A stretch of DNA of 40,730 nt from an uncultured Bacteroidales bacterium (GCA_937914945.1 CALGJF010000073.1:1-40730); one strand, 5' to 3'. Positions 17,778-26,970 are shown, counted from the first letter of the stretch. Numbers and translations: made by a program. Notes: generated from the sequence alone by a model not told the origin.

Positions 17778-19352
17778 TTACTTGAAATTATCTGGTAAAT
17801 CATTTTCATAAAGTACCACATCGCCTGACTTCAATATGGTGGCAAGGTGTGCGTGTGCTTGGTTTAGCGAGTCGGCAAGGAAATAGCTGTCGGGGTTCAT
17901 TCCGCCCTTGTCAATACCTTGCTTTATGGCTTCGCGGTTTGTTTGGTTTACCACAATCGCATAGTCGGCGCAGCGTGCTATCTCCTCGCCAAGCCTTTGG
18001 TTGGCCTCGGCCTGTCTTGTGCCCATCTCCACAAATCCGGGGGTTATTATGATGCGCTTGTTTCCATCGTTCACAGCAAAATTGCGCAGCACGTTAAGTG
18101 CCATCTTGGCACCCTGCGGGTTTGAATTATATGCATCGTCGAGTACAGTGATGCCACCCGAATTGCGCATGGACAAACGATGTTCCACGGGTTGCAGGCG
18201 TGCTATTGCGTTTTTCTGTTTTTGCAGGGGTACTTGCAGGTGATTGGCAACTGCAATGGCTCCCAATATGTTGAGTAGGTTGCCTTCGCCCAAAAGGCGG
18301 CTTGTGTATTGCTCCTCACCTTGTCCGGTGGTTAATTTGAACGATAGGCCGTTTGCCCCATATTGAACCTCGGTGGCACGGTAGTCGGCAGTATCGTCGG
18401 TACCATATTTGATAATCTTGCAGGGGCTCGTTATCTTGTTATAGCTTTTTATGTAGGGTGAGTCTATGTTTATTACACCCAATCCCATGGAAGGCAGTGA
18501 ATTTATAAGCTCAAATTTTGTATCTTGTATGTTCTCCACACTCTTGAAGGTCTCCAAGTGCATCTCGCCCACGGCGGTTACGATACCTATGGTTGGGCGC
18601 ACAAGGTCGCAGATTTCCTTTATGTCGTTACGTTGCTTGGCACCCATCTCCACGATAAATACTTGGTGGTAGGGGCGCAACTGCTCGCGTATGGTACGTA
18701 TTACGCCAAGCAGTGTGTTGAAATTACCGGGGGTAACAAGCACGTTGTATTTTTCGGCAAGTATGCTTGCAAGGTAATTTTTGGTGCTTGTCTTGCCAAA
18801 ACTGCCTGTAACGCCTATTATAATAAGGTTTTTGTTGCTCTCTATAATCCTTTTTGCGTCGTTGTAATAGTGGCGGTTTATGCCCTTCTCAATAGGTGTA
18901 TTTGTGAAATTTGCCGCAAGCATCACTGCATCGGACAGTAAAATAAGCAGGGCTGCGGTTATGGTTGCGTATGCGGGTAGAAACAGTGCTGTTGCTGCGA
19001 CTATTGCCGCAAAGAGTAGCAGGGTGGTGGTATATAGCCTGTTTACTCTGTTGGTATATACCAATGGAGTTTTTTGCATTTTCTTTTTGCCAAACATGTT
19101 TGGTAGCAGCACAAAAATAATGGCGGCTGCCACCAATATGGTTGTAATAAGGCGGTTGGGTATAAGTGAAATGGCTATAATGGCTATTGCAAGTGTGCGA
19201 TTGCTCCCCCAAATATTTCCTTGCCCTAGCCAGCGCAGGTAGCGGCTGTAACGATAGGAACTCAGCTGGAACATATGAATATCGTGCTTTGCCGATATCA
19301 CTCCAAAGTATATTGCGCAGAGCAATAGTGTGATGATTGTATATATGCTCAT
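17778..19352 (-). CDS. Membrane-anchored MurF-like Mur ligase
   Basis: A 524-residue protein. The N-terminal about 150 residues contain four or so hydrophobic segments (about 3-20, 53-85, 107-125 and 128-148) that normal MurF lacks. The rest is a Mur ligase: ATP loop VTGSFGKTST at 181-190, VEMGA at 234-238, a glycine-rich central region (GEGNLLNILGAIAVANHL), and DDAYNSNP in the C-terminal part, as in MurF. MurF adds D-Ala-D-Ala to the UDP-MurNAc-tripeptide. This copy is fixed to the membrane, so it may act on a lipid-linked substrate or on a different acceptor; that is inference. It starts 4 bases after the hydrolase gene and lies 94 bases before ddl. Confidence 0.85.
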   Translation of the reverse strand: MSIYTIITLLLCAIYFGVISAKHDIHMFQLSSYRYSRYLRWLGQGNIWGSNRTLAIAIIAISLIPNRLITTILVAAAIIFVLLPNMFGKKKMQKTPLVYTNRVNRLYTTTLLLFAAIVAATALFLPAYATITAALLILLSDAVMLAANFTNTPIEKGINRHYYNDAKRIIESNKNLIIIGVTGSFGKTSTKNYLASILAEKYNVLVTPGNFNTLLGVIRTIREQLRPYHQVFIVEMGAKQRNDIKEICDLVRPTIGIVTAVGEMHLETFKSVENIQDTKFELINSLPSMGLGVINIDSPYIKSYNKITSPCKIIKYGTDDTADYRATEVQYGANGLSFKLTTGQGEEQYTSRLLGEGNLLNILGAIAVANHLQVPLQKQKNAIARLQPVEHRLSMRNSGGITVLDDAYNSNPQGAKMALNVLRNFAVNDGNKRIIITPGFVEMGTRQAEANQRLGEEIARCADYAIVVNQTNREAIKQGIDKGGMNPDSYFLADSLNQAHAHLATILKSGDVVLYENDLPDNFK

Positions 19353-19356
19353 AGTA

Positions 19357-20115
19357 TTATGCTATCTTAAAAAAACTCTTCATGACCTGTGTAAACAGTC
19401 CCTGATTTTCGAGGAACGAAAAATGGCCTGTACCATGCGCGATAACCAAGCCTGCATCGGGTATTAGTTTCTCCATAGTCTTGGCATCGGATAGTGGAGT
19501 GGCTGTGTCCATATTGCCCCAAAAGAGCAGTGTAGGTGCTGTAATTTTTGGCAACAGGTGTGTGAGGTCTTCGTTTACCACCTTTGACAGTATGGCGCGC
19601 ATCTTGGGCGATGCGTTGTTGTAGTCGGCCGAGCCTGCACCCTTGCGGCGTTTCTCTATAATGGCATCGGCTGTTTTCTTTGGCAGGAATGTGTAGCAGA
19701 GCCATTTCAGTGTTTTGAATGTGTATACCTTGTAGTAGTACTTAAACGGGCGTTTGGGTTTTATGCCGGCGGCATCCACAAGCACTACGCGGCTCACTTG
19801 GTTACGCGATGCATATATAATGCTTATGCGCCCGCCGAAGGAGTGCCCCACAAGGGCGGGGCTTTGTATGTTATTCTCTTTTACAAACTGCTCAACCATG
19901 CGGGTATATTCTTCGGTGCCCCACACTGTTTGCGGCTCCTGTGATGCACCAAAGCCGGGGAAATCGAAGTTGTATACCTTGTATTGTGTGGCAAGTACAG
20001 CTTGGAGGTGCTTGAAAATCTCATTACTGCACCCCCAACCGTGAAGCAGCAGCACGGGTGAACCCTCGCCTGCAACCTCTATATTTATGTCAATGTCGTC
20101 GTATCTGTATCTCAT
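19357..20115 (-). CDS. Alpha/beta hydrolase
   Basis: A 252-residue alpha/beta-hydrolase-fold enzyme with an oxyanion HGWG motif (25-28), nucleophile S92 in GHSFGG, D203 in WGNMDTATP and H231 in GTGHFSF. No signal peptide is seen, so it is probably cytoplasmic. The substrate is unknown. I start it at 20115 (MRYRYDD) and not 30 bases upstream, because the extra ten residues are basic and not part of the fold. It is the first gene of the hydrolase, MurF-like, Ddl-like set, with a 4-base gap to the next gene. This close coupling suggests an esterase or amidase step linked to the cell-wall precursor made by its neighbours. Confidence 0.85.
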   Translation of the reverse strand: MRYRYDDIDINIEVAGEGSPVLLLHGWGCSNEIFKHLQAVLATQYKVYNFDFPGFGASQEPQTVWGTEEYTRMVEQFVKENNIQSPALVGHSFGGRISIIYASRNQVSRVVLVDAAGIKPKRPFKYYYKVYTFKTLKWLCYTFLPKKTADAIIEKRRKGAGSADYNNASPKMRAILSKVVNEDLTHLLPKITAPTLLFWGNMDTATPLSDAKTMEKLIPDAGLVIAHGTGHFSFLENQGLFTQVMKSFFKIA

Positions 20116-20241
20116 TTTATGCCTGTTCCCTCTTTTTTGTGGCAAAACAATTTTCTCCCGCGAAGATAATGAATATTATTTATATAGTTCTAAATATTTT
20201 GAGCTATCTTCGCTTTGTTTTTTCCGAATTGTATAAAAAAT

Positions 20242-22752
20242 ATGATATATCCCCATAATTTCGAGAGCAAAATAGAGTTCGATGTGGTGCGCGGCATGCT
20301 TAAGGAGCGATGCCTCTGTGCTCTTGGTCGCGAGAGGGTCGATGAAATGGCCTTTATGACCGATTTTGATTATATATCGACGAGGCTTGCCGAGACCGAG
20401 GAGTTTGTGCGCATATTGCAGGTGGAGCAGGGCTTTCCGTCCGATTTCTATTTCGATGTGCGCGAGCCGTTGCAACGCATACGCATAGAGGGTATGTATA
20501 TGAGTGCCGACGAACTCTTTGCGTTGCGTCGCTCACTCGATACGATAGGGCGCATCTTGTCGCTCCTGCGCAAGCAGGGTGGCGATGGCTCCGATGGCGA
20601 GGATAACCCCCTCTATCCTTCGTTGCGCCGTTTGACCGGCGATGTGGAGGCTTTCCCTCTTATCATACGCAATATTGATAGCATAATAGATAAATTCGGT
20701 GCAGTTAAGGATAGTGCATCGCCTGCGTTGGCACGCATACGTGGCGAGCTTGTACGCACATCGGGCAGTATATCACGCACACTCAATACAATTTTGCGCC
20801 GTGCGCAGGCCGATGGGCTTGTGGAAAAGGATGCTGCCCCCACATTCCGTGATGGTCGCTTGGTTATCCCCGTGGCTCCTGCCCTCAAACGCAAGATGGG
20901 TGGTATTGTGCATGACGAGTCGGCAAGTGGAAAAACGGTGTTTATAGAACCTGCCGAGGTGGTTGAGGCCAACAATCGTATTCGCGAATTGGAGGCCGAG
21001 GAGAAACGCGAGGTCATTGCCATTCTCACCGCTTTCTCGGCCGAATTGCGCCCGGCAGTACCCTCGCTAATGCAGGCATACGGCTTCTTGGGCGAGATGG
21101 ATTTCATACGTGCAAAAGCGGAACTTGCAATAAGTTTCAATGCCATAAAGCCGATTTTGGAAAACAGGCCTATGATGGATTGGGGTGCGGCTGTTCACCC
21201 ATTACTCGAACTGTCGTTGCGCAAGCATGGTCGCCGTATGTCGCCCCTTGATATAGAACTCGACGGCGAGCGTCGCATATTACTTATTTCGGGTCCGAAT
21301 GCGGGTGGAAAGTCGGTGTGCCTTAAAACGGCGGGCCTGTTGCAATATATGTTGCAGTGTGGCATGTTGGTGCCGTTGCATGAGCGTAGCCGCGCAGGGC
21401 TTTTCAGGAATATGTTTATCGACATAGGCGACGAACAGAGTATAGAAGATGACCTAAGTACCTATTCGAGTCATCTGCTCAATATGAAGTTCACGCTGAA
21501 GAATTGCGATAACTCCTCTCTTATACTTATAGACGAATTTGGCAGTGGCACGGAACCGCTGATAGGTGCTGCCATAGCCGAGGCACTGCTCAAACGCTTT
21601 AACGAGCGTGGAGCGTTCGGCATTATAACCACACACTACCAGAATCTGAAACATTTTGCCGATTCCACCGCGGGTGTGGTCAATGGTGCCATGTTGTACG
21701 ATCGTAGCGAGATGCGCCCCCTCTTTCAGTTGCAGATAGGCAACCCCGGCAGTTCCTTTGCCGTGGAGATTGCCCGCAAGATAGGCTTGCCCGAGGATGT
21801 GATAGCCGATGCTTCGGAGATTGTGGGCAGTGACTATATTCGTTCCGACAAATATTTGCAGGATATAGTGCGCGATAAGCGTTATTGGGAAACAAAGCGC
21901 AAGAACGTACACCAAAAAGAGAAGGAACTCGATGAAATTCTGGGCAAGGTACAAGAGTCGTCGGATGAATTGAAGAAGAGCCGCAAGCAGATATTGAAGG
22001 ATGCCCGCGAAGAGGCCGAAAAACTGCTGCGCGAGGCCAATGCAAAGATAGAAAACACTATACGCAGTATAGTAGAGGCAAAAGCCGAGAAGGAGAAAAC
22101 ACGCAAGGCACGGCAGGAATTGCGCGATTTCAGCAAGGAGATAGAAGAACTTGCCAAGCAACAGCAACAGATGCAAACCGACCGCGAAATGGCAAAAATA
22201 ATCGCCCGTCAAGAACGTAAAAAGAGCGGTAAAAAGGATAAAAACGGCTCTGTGCAACCACAGACGGCTCGCACCGAAACAAAGAAACCTGCTTTGCAAG
22301 CAGGGATGTATGTGCGTATCGACGGGCAACAGGCTGTGGGCGAGATTCTGTCAATAAACAAAGCGAGCGCAGTGGTGCGTTTCGGGGCTATAAAATCCAC
22401 CGTTTCCATCGAACGTTTGCATCCTGCCGATGCTCCCAAAGAGGAGGTGCGCAAGGTGTCGTTCCTCACAACCGAAACGCAACAGCAACTGCATAATAAA
22501 CGCCTCAATTTCAAGGCCGATATAGATATTCGCGGCATGCGTGGCGACGAGGCTGTGCAGGCCGTAACTTACTTCCTCGACGATGCCGTGGTGTGCAATG
22601 TTCATCAGTTGCGTGTGTTGCACGGCACCGGTAATGGCATATTGCGTTCGCTTGTGCGGCAGTACTTGAGCACGGTGCCTTTTGTGCGCTCTTTCCACGA
22701 CGAGCATGTGCAGTTTGGCGGTGCGGGCATCACCGTAATCGATTTGGAGTAG
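20242..22752 (+). CDS. mutS2: Endonuclease MutS2
   Basis: An 836-residue MutS-family ATPase lacking the mismatch-recognition domain. Walker A GPNAGGKS lies at about 351-358, Walker B LILIDEFGSGTEP around D431, and the TTHYQNLKHFA motif after it. A long charged coiled coil covers about 520-670. The C-terminal Smr nuclease domain (DIRGMRGDEA from about 762, HGTGNG near 794) is complete. MutS2 suppresses recombination or, in some species, rescues collided ribosomes. The start at 20242 (MIYPHNFESKIEFD) matches family N-termini; an upstream ATG at 20215 is unlikely. It is transcribed away from the hydrolase gene. Confidence 0.93.
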   Translation: MIYPHNFESKIEFDVVRGMLKERCLCALGRERVDEMAFMTDFDYISTRLAETEEFVRILQVEQGFPSDFYFDVREPLQRIRIEGMYMSADELFALRRSLDTIGRILSLLRKQGGDGSDGEDNPLYPSLRRLTGDVEAFPLIIRNIDSIIDKFGAVKDSASPALARIRGELVRTSGSISRTLNTILRRAQADGLVEKDAAPTFRDGRLVIPVAPALKRKMGGIVHDESASGKTVFIEPAEVVEANNRIRELEAEEKREVIAILTAFSAELRPAVPSLMQAYGFLGEMDFIRAKAELAISFNAIKPILENRPMMDWGAAVHPLLELSLRKHGRRMSPLDIELDGERRILLISGPNAGGKSVCLKTAGLLQYMLQCGMLVPLHERSRAGLFRNMFIDIGDEQSIEDDLSTYSSHLLNMKFTLKNCDNSSLILIDEFGSGTEPLIGAAIAEALLKRFNERGAFGIITTHYQNLKHFADSTAGVVNGAMLYDRSEMRPLFQLQIGNPGSSFAVEIARKIGLPEDVIADASEIVGSDYIRSDKYLQDIVRDKRYWETKRKNVHQKEKELDEILGKVQESSDELKKSRKQILKDAREEAEKLLREANAKIENTIRSIVEAKAEKEKTRKARQELRDFSKEIEELAKQQQQMQTDREMAKIIARQERKKSGKKDKNGSVQPQTARTETKKPALQAGMYVRIDGQQAVGEILSINKASAVVRFGAIKSTVSIERLHPADAPKEEVRKVSFLTTETQQQLHNKRLNFKADIDIRGMRGDEAVQAVTYFLDDAVVCNVHQLRVLHGTGNGILRSLVRQYLSTVPFVRSFHDEHVQFGGAGITVIDLE

Positions 22753-22786
22753 ATACATCAGTCGTAAATAATCAATTTATAAAACC

Positions 22787-23401
22787 ATGAATATTAGACT
22801 TTTATTGTTTTCTGTTTTTATGACAATGGCGGTTGTGGCTTTCCCTCAAAGTAATTATGGTACCAAAAAGGTTACAAACAACAATGGAACAGAAACGCAC
22901 GTATCGACCCGCAAATGTGTTTTGTGTCGTGGAACAGGTGAGTGCAGTTCGTGCGATGGAACAGGGCTGCCGATTTGCAAATATGCAAGTGCGTATGCTC
23001 AAAGATCTATAAGCAACTATTATAGTTCCTGTCCTATGTGTGGCGGTAATGGCAAGTGCAGAACTTGTGGCGGCAGCGGCATCCGGCAGAGTGTGATGTT
23101 TATCGATAAAAAGACCGGGCATTACGAGTTCTCGGCTACCGATGGCTCATATCGCAGCATAGGTAATATCAACGAAAATAAATATTCTTCCGATGATGAC
23201 GATTACGAAGATAGCAATAACACGCGTCGTACCGGTGGCGGAAACTCCTGCATAATGTGTGATGGTAAGGGAGAGTATTTGGATTATGTCCCTACGACGT
23301 TAGATACCTGGTACTATTGCTCATATTGTAAAAAAAGACATTTGGGAAAACATCGCTATGTCAGGTGCAGAGAGTGTAGGGGTACCGGGGTTATTAAATG
23401 A
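22787..23401 (+). CDS. Exported protein with DnaJ-type CxxCxGxG zinc-finger repeats
   Basis: A 204-residue protein with a signal peptide (about 1-20). Seven CxxC motifs follow: C44/C47, C53/C56, C82/C85, C91/C94, C155/C158, C178/C181 and C194/C197, most with the CxxCxGxG form of the DnaJ central zinc domain. There is no J domain. A stretch of Asp/Ser at about 134-146 separates the first four motifs from the last three. In DnaJ these motifs bind zinc and unfolded protein. An exported version without the J domain has no known function that I can name. It begins 34 bases after mutS2 and ends at a strong bidirectional terminator. Confidence 0.7.
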   Translation: MNIRLLLFSVFMTMAVVAFPQSNYGTKKVTNNNGTETHVSTRKCVLCRGTGECSSCDGTGLPICKYASAYAQRSISNYYSSCPMCGGNGKCRTCGGSGIRQSVMFIDKKTGHYEFSATDGSYRSIGNINENKYSSDDDDYEDSNNTRRTGGGNSCIMCDGKGEYLDYVPTTLDTWYYCSYCKKRHLGKHRYVRCRECRGTGVIK

Positions 23402-23410
23402 TATCTTTGG

Positions 23411-23447
23411 TATGTAAAAAGGAGTGCAAAGCACTCCTTTTTACATA
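23411..23447. terminator. Bidirectional terminator between convergent genes
   Basis: A perfect 17-bp stem (TATGTAAAAAGGAGTGC and its complement) has a 3-base AAA loop and A/T-rich outer arms, so it can end transcripts from both the zinc-finger gene (+) and the SIMPL gene (-). Confidence 0.9.
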
Positions 23448-23466
23448 TTGGGTTATGTCGTGAAAT

Positions 23467-24183
23467 CTATTCGTTCAGCAGGAACTTTACATTCACATTT
23501 ACATTATATGTGATTTTCCCAATCTCTATACGCGGGCCGTCATCTGCAATATCATCAATATTCACCTCTGATAGCATAGTGTTGCTGCGTGCCTTGTAGA
23601 GGCGGGGCTGGTTGTTGCCGCTTGAATATCTGTTTGAACTTATGGTAAGTGCCGGGCCAATGCTCTGTCCTATTGCTTCTGCAAGGTTGGCAGCCTCTTC
23701 TTTTGCACTTTTCATGGCCTTTGCGGCAAGCTCCTTGTAAATTTCATTCTCTTTTGTGTAGTTGGTGCGTGCAAGCGATATATTGGTTATCCCCAGTGCT
23801 TCTAACTTGGCTACAACTTTTTGCATAGTGTCGGCATCGCTTAACTTTAATATATATGTCGCGGTGGTGCGTGGCACAGCTGAACGACGGAATGTTGTGT
23901 AGCTCACTTCGCTGCCCATAAAATTGAGCGTAAGTGCTTTCTCCACATCTATGTGCAGGCTTTGGAGCTCTTTTATCATTTTGGTTTGCAGCTCTTCTAC
24001 ACTCTGTTTGCCTTTATTCTCTTTTTCGTTTATAGTTATACTTATATATAACTCATCGGGGGTTACCTCTTGTTCGCAAGTTATGTTTTGCATTATGTAA
24101 GGCTGCGACTCTGTTTGTGCCCAAATAGTTGCTGGAGCAATTGCTATTATTGCTACTGCTGCAAATTTTAAAATTTGTTTCAT
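23467..24183 (-). CDS. SIMPL (DUF541) domain periplasmic protein
   Basis: A 238-residue exported protein. The signal peptide covers about residues 1-22 (ending IWAQT). The rest matches the SIMPL/DUF541 family: an early beta strand with EVTPDELYISI, a helix with EELQTKMIKELQSLHID, a central LEALGITNISLARTNYT segment and AAKAMKSAKEEAANLAEAIGQ. Members are found in the periplasm or outer membrane and are linked to stress responses in some bacteria; the mechanism is not known. An ATG three codons upstream (24192) is also possible; I prefer 24183 because it puts the basic residue near the start of the leader. Confidence 0.8.
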   Translation of the reverse strand: MKQILKFAAVAIIAIAPATIWAQTESQPYIMQNITCEQEVTPDELYISITINEKENKGKQSVEELQTKMIKELQSLHIDVEKALTLNFMGSEVSYTTFRRSAVPRTTATYILKLSDADTMQKVVAKLEALGITNISLARTNYTKENEIYKELAAKAMKSAKEEAANLAEAIGQSIGPALTISSNRYSSGNNQPRLYKARSNTMLSEVNIDDIADDGPRIEIGKITYNVNVNVKFLLNE

Positions 24184-24323
24184 TGTTATCATAGTTGCTG
24201 TTTAAATTTCCATGAAATATTTATTATGGGTGCAATTTGGGGCTTTTGGATTTGATAAACAAATGAATAACGTTTTTTGGGCCGTTTTTTAACATCTTTT
24301 GTCCCTTGTAAAGGGCTTTTATG

Positions 24324-25235
24324 TTATTTTGTGGCACGTTTCCTGTATTCCAACGGCGATTGCCCTGTCTTTTTTTTGAAGAATGTGGAGAACTGCCCCA
24401 GGCACTCGAAGTGGAGTTGCTCGGCAATCTGGGCGATGCTTAAATTGGTGGAGTATAGCAGCTCCTTTGCTTTTGTCAATTTTAGTTCAAGGCGATATTG
24501 TCCGGGTGATATACCACAACTGCGTTTGAACTCCCTGCGGAAAAGGGAGTAACTGATATTAAGCGATGTGGCAATCTCTTCGAGTGAGTGGGTGCCGTTT
24601 GTATCCTCCTTTATAATAGCTTTTGCCTGGTTTATGATGCGTGTCATGTAGCTGTCGCCAAAGGAGTGGTTGAGATTTTCGTAATATACCCCGCCTATGA
24701 GCGAAAAGGCAAGCCCTGCCACCATCTGTTGATATCCTTTTCTTTCGCTGTTTACGATATCTAATATCTGGTGATAGGTGTTGGTTATTCTTTCGTCTAC
24801 ACCCACACGGAAAACACAATTCTTGAATGTAAAGAATCCTGCCTTTATCTTGTCGTCGATAATGCTGCCGTTGAATCCTATCCAATGGTTGTTCCACCCA
24901 CTCTCTGCGTCGGGGGTAAAGGAGTGCCACTCACCGGGGAAGAGCATGAACATTGTGCCGGCCTCTATTTTTGTTCTGGAACAGGAGGCGCTCTCAAAAT
25001 ATCCGCTGCCGCGGGTTATATATACAAGCTGGTATTCATTGAGCACGCGTCGCCCCTCTTCGGTGAATTTATATCCGTCGGGGTGATTGGCAAATGGATC
25101 CTTTTCTCCTGCATAAATGTGCTGAAATCCCACGGTGGTTACTGCCAACCCCCACGATTTGTCTCTGGGCGATATTTGCAGGTATTTGAATTGTTCTGTT
25201 TTGGTGTTTTTCTCAGTTGTTTTTTCTTCTTTCAT
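24324..25235 (-). CDS. AraC-family transcriptional regulator
   Basis: A 303-residue regulator. The N-terminal cupin-type ligand-binding domain covers about 30-160 (FMLFPGEWHSFTPD). The C-terminal double helix-turn-helix of AraC type spans about 200-300 (SLEEIATSLNISYSLFRREF and, later, IAEQLHFECLGQFSTFFKKKTGQSP). It likely responds to a sugar or related compound. The start at 25235 (MKEEKTTEK) is preferred over one 9 codons upstream. It is divergent from the porin gene across about 235 bases, so regulation of that porin is a reasonable inference. Confidence 0.88.
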   Translation of the reverse strand: MKEEKTTEKNTKTEQFKYLQISPRDKSWGLAVTTVGFQHIYAGEKDPFANHPDGYKFTEEGRRVLNEYQLVYITRGSGYFESASCSRTKIEAGTMFMLFPGEWHSFTPDAESGWNNHWIGFNGSIIDDKIKAGFFTFKNCVFRVGVDERITNTYHQILDIVNSERKGYQQMVAGLAFSLIGGVYYENLNHSFGDSYMTRIINQAKAIIKEDTNGTHSLEEIATSLNISYSLFRREFKRSCGISPGQYRLELKLTKAKELLYSTNLSIAQIAEQLHFECLGQFSTFFKKKTGQSPLEYRKRATK

Positions 25236-25471
25236 CTGTAGTTGCTGTAAAGTGTATATCACAAAGAAAATAAAAAAAGTTTATATCTTGCTTTAATGTG
25301 CAAAGTTTTTTTGAAAAAACTTAAAAAACATAAATTCAGTTAAATTGGCAATCTAATCCTTATATATAATATATATATGTGCCCCGATAGTTTGTACTTT
25401 ACCTTGTGTCGGCAAACATTTCTTTTGTTTTGTTTGTTTCTCTCTCTGTAAACTTTCAAACAAATAAAATT
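25236..25471. other. Divergent intergenic region between the AraC gene and the porin
   Basis: This AT-rich stretch includes a TATATATAATATATATAT-like run near 25360-25380. It must contain both promoters and any operator of the AraC regulator. No clear consensus promoter or paired operator half-sites could be fixed by eye. Confidence 0.4.
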
Positions 25472-26746
25472 ATGAAAAAACTTTTAAAGGCAACAATGCT
25501 TTTTGTTTGCGCGTGCCTGACAGGCTCGGCCGTTTGCGCACAGGATTGGGTGAAACCAAAGGATGAACCCGTATCTCTAATTTGCATCAGTGAGACAATA
25601 AACGAAGCTCCCGATGTGGTGGAAATATTCCAAACTTCGCAGAGTAATTATTATCACGACCCGCGCGCACCACGCTTTGTGCTTGTCGATCAAGAGGGCA
25701 AGTGGGGTTTGGGTATAGGTGGTTATCTGCAAACTACCTTTGAGTATGATTTCGGCGGTTCGGTGGATAATGTGGATTTTCTCCCCTCGGCAATAGACAG
25801 GAGTGGTGTTTCGTCGAGCCAATACCAGATGGATATGACCAGCTCCACTATTTTTATGAAATTGGTTGGCCGTAGCAAGGTTTTCGGCGATTTTTATGTA
25901 TTTACATCGGGTAACTGGCGTGGCGAAGGCGATGATTTCCGCTTGCACAATATGTATATGAGTACCAAATACCTAACATTCGGTTACACAACCGGTGCCT
26001 TTATGGATCTTGAGGCTTGCCCCGTAACCGTGGATTATGGTGGCCCCTGCGGTATGGCTTTTTATCGTACAACGCAGTTACGCTTGAAGTATGCAACATC
26101 GTGGGGTATGTCTATGGGATTGGGTATTGAGGCTTCCAAACCACAGGGTACCGATACCGAATATTCTAATATCACAAGCCAGCGTATGCCCAATATTCCT
26201 GTGTACGTGCAGTACGATTTCAACGACAACAACCATGTCAGATTGGCGGGGGTTGTGCGCAACCTATCTTATCGCAACAATGTAACAGGCGACAAGCATA
26301 ATAAATATGCTTGGGGTGTGCAGGCAAGCCTTTTGGGTACTATTGGCAAGTTGCAGTTGAAGGGACAGTTTACAATGGGTAAGGGCATAGGCTCTTATAT
26401 AAATAATATCTCAAATGTGGGTGTTGACCTCGTTCCCGCAGCAGAGCAGGGCCGCATGACAATGTTACGCACCGACGCATGGTATGTGGGTTTGCAGTAC
26501 AATGTAAGCTCAAAGTTCTTTGCAACAGCAACATACAGCCAGACGACACTGCACTCCAACAGCGGTTATTCCGATGCCAACCCCTCGGCCTACCGTCGCG
26601 GACAGTATGTAGTTGCCAACATGTTCTACAATGTGAGCCGCAATATGCAGGTGGGTCTTGAATACTTGCATGGCTGGCGTTCCGATTTCGATGGTGAGAA
26701 AGATGGTGCCAATCGTATAAATCTTGCTGCAAGATATAATTTCTAA
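25472..26746 (+). CDS. Outer-membrane porin, DcaP-like
   Basis: A 424-residue protein with a signal peptide (about 1-23, ending VCAQ). A short helical-looking N-terminal segment is followed by alternating amphipathic beta strands and a C-terminal aromatic residue (ARYNF), typical of an outer-membrane barrel. The pattern GKWGLGIGGYLQTTFEYDF and later strands resemble the DcaP-type trimeric porins annotated in Bacteroides. The substrate is unknown. I start it at 25472 (MKKLLKATM), the first position that yields a signal peptide. The divergent AraC gene probably controls it. Confidence 0.75.
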   Translation: MKKLLKATMLFVCACLTGSAVCAQDWVKPKDEPVSLICISETINEAPDVVEIFQTSQSNYYHDPRAPRFVLVDQEGKWGLGIGGYLQTTFEYDFGGSVDNVDFLPSAIDRSGVSSSQYQMDMTSSTIFMKLVGRSKVFGDFYVFTSGNWRGEGDDFRLHNMYMSTKYLTFGYTTGAFMDLEACPVTVDYGGPCGMAFYRTTQLRLKYATSWGMSMGLGIEASKPQGTDTEYSNITSQRMPNIPVYVQYDFNDNNHVRLAGVVRNLSYRNNVTGDKHNKYAWGVQASLLGTIGKLQLKGQFTMGKGIGSYINNISNVGVDLVPAAEQGRMTMLRTDAWYVGLQYNVSSKFFATATYSQTTLHSNSGYSDANPSAYRRGQYVVANMFYNVSRNMQVGLEYLHGWRSDFDGEKDGANRINLAARYNF

Positions 26747-26770
26747 AAAATAATTATCCTTTACTTGTGC

Positions 26771-26828
26771 ATTACAAGCGGGTTGTCGTTTATCTATTTA
26801 AGGTGTCGGCATCCGCTTGTAATATTTT
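26771..26828 (+). terminator. Probable terminator of the porin gene
   Basis: An 11-bp perfect stem (ATTACAAGCGG and CCGCTTGTAAT) has a 31-base loop and is followed by ATTTTT. It begins 24 bases past the porin stop. The large loop lowers confidence. Confidence 0.5.
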
Positions 26829-26861
26829 TGTAATAAAAACGTAATAGCGAGGTAATTTTTG
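26825..26861 (+). promoter_or_regulatory. Possible promoter of the first phosphate transporter
   Basis: TTTTTG (26825-26830) is separated by 22 bases from TAATTTTTG (26853-26861), one base longer than the TAnnTTTG consensus. The leader to the ATG at 26971 would be about 100 bases. Confidence 0.35.
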
Positions 26862-26970
26862 TATTTGAATTTTGCAATTGGAAAAGACTCATGAACTGCC
26901 GGGCTGATGTTTTGTCGAGATACGAGTTGTCCGTACCATTATTTTGCATATAATGTTATAATATTAAAAT

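Noticed and set aside
16469..20115. Vancomycin-resistance (VanHAX-type) operon
   Set aside because: There is no VanH dehydrogenase, VanX/VanY peptidase or VanRS pair next to the ligase; only a Ddl-like enzyme, a MurF-like enzyme and a hydrolase are present.
21454..22329. 291-residue antisense frame opposite mutS2
   Set aside because: It lies fully opposite the conserved MutS2 coding sequence and has no recognisable motif; it arises from codon bias on the other strand.
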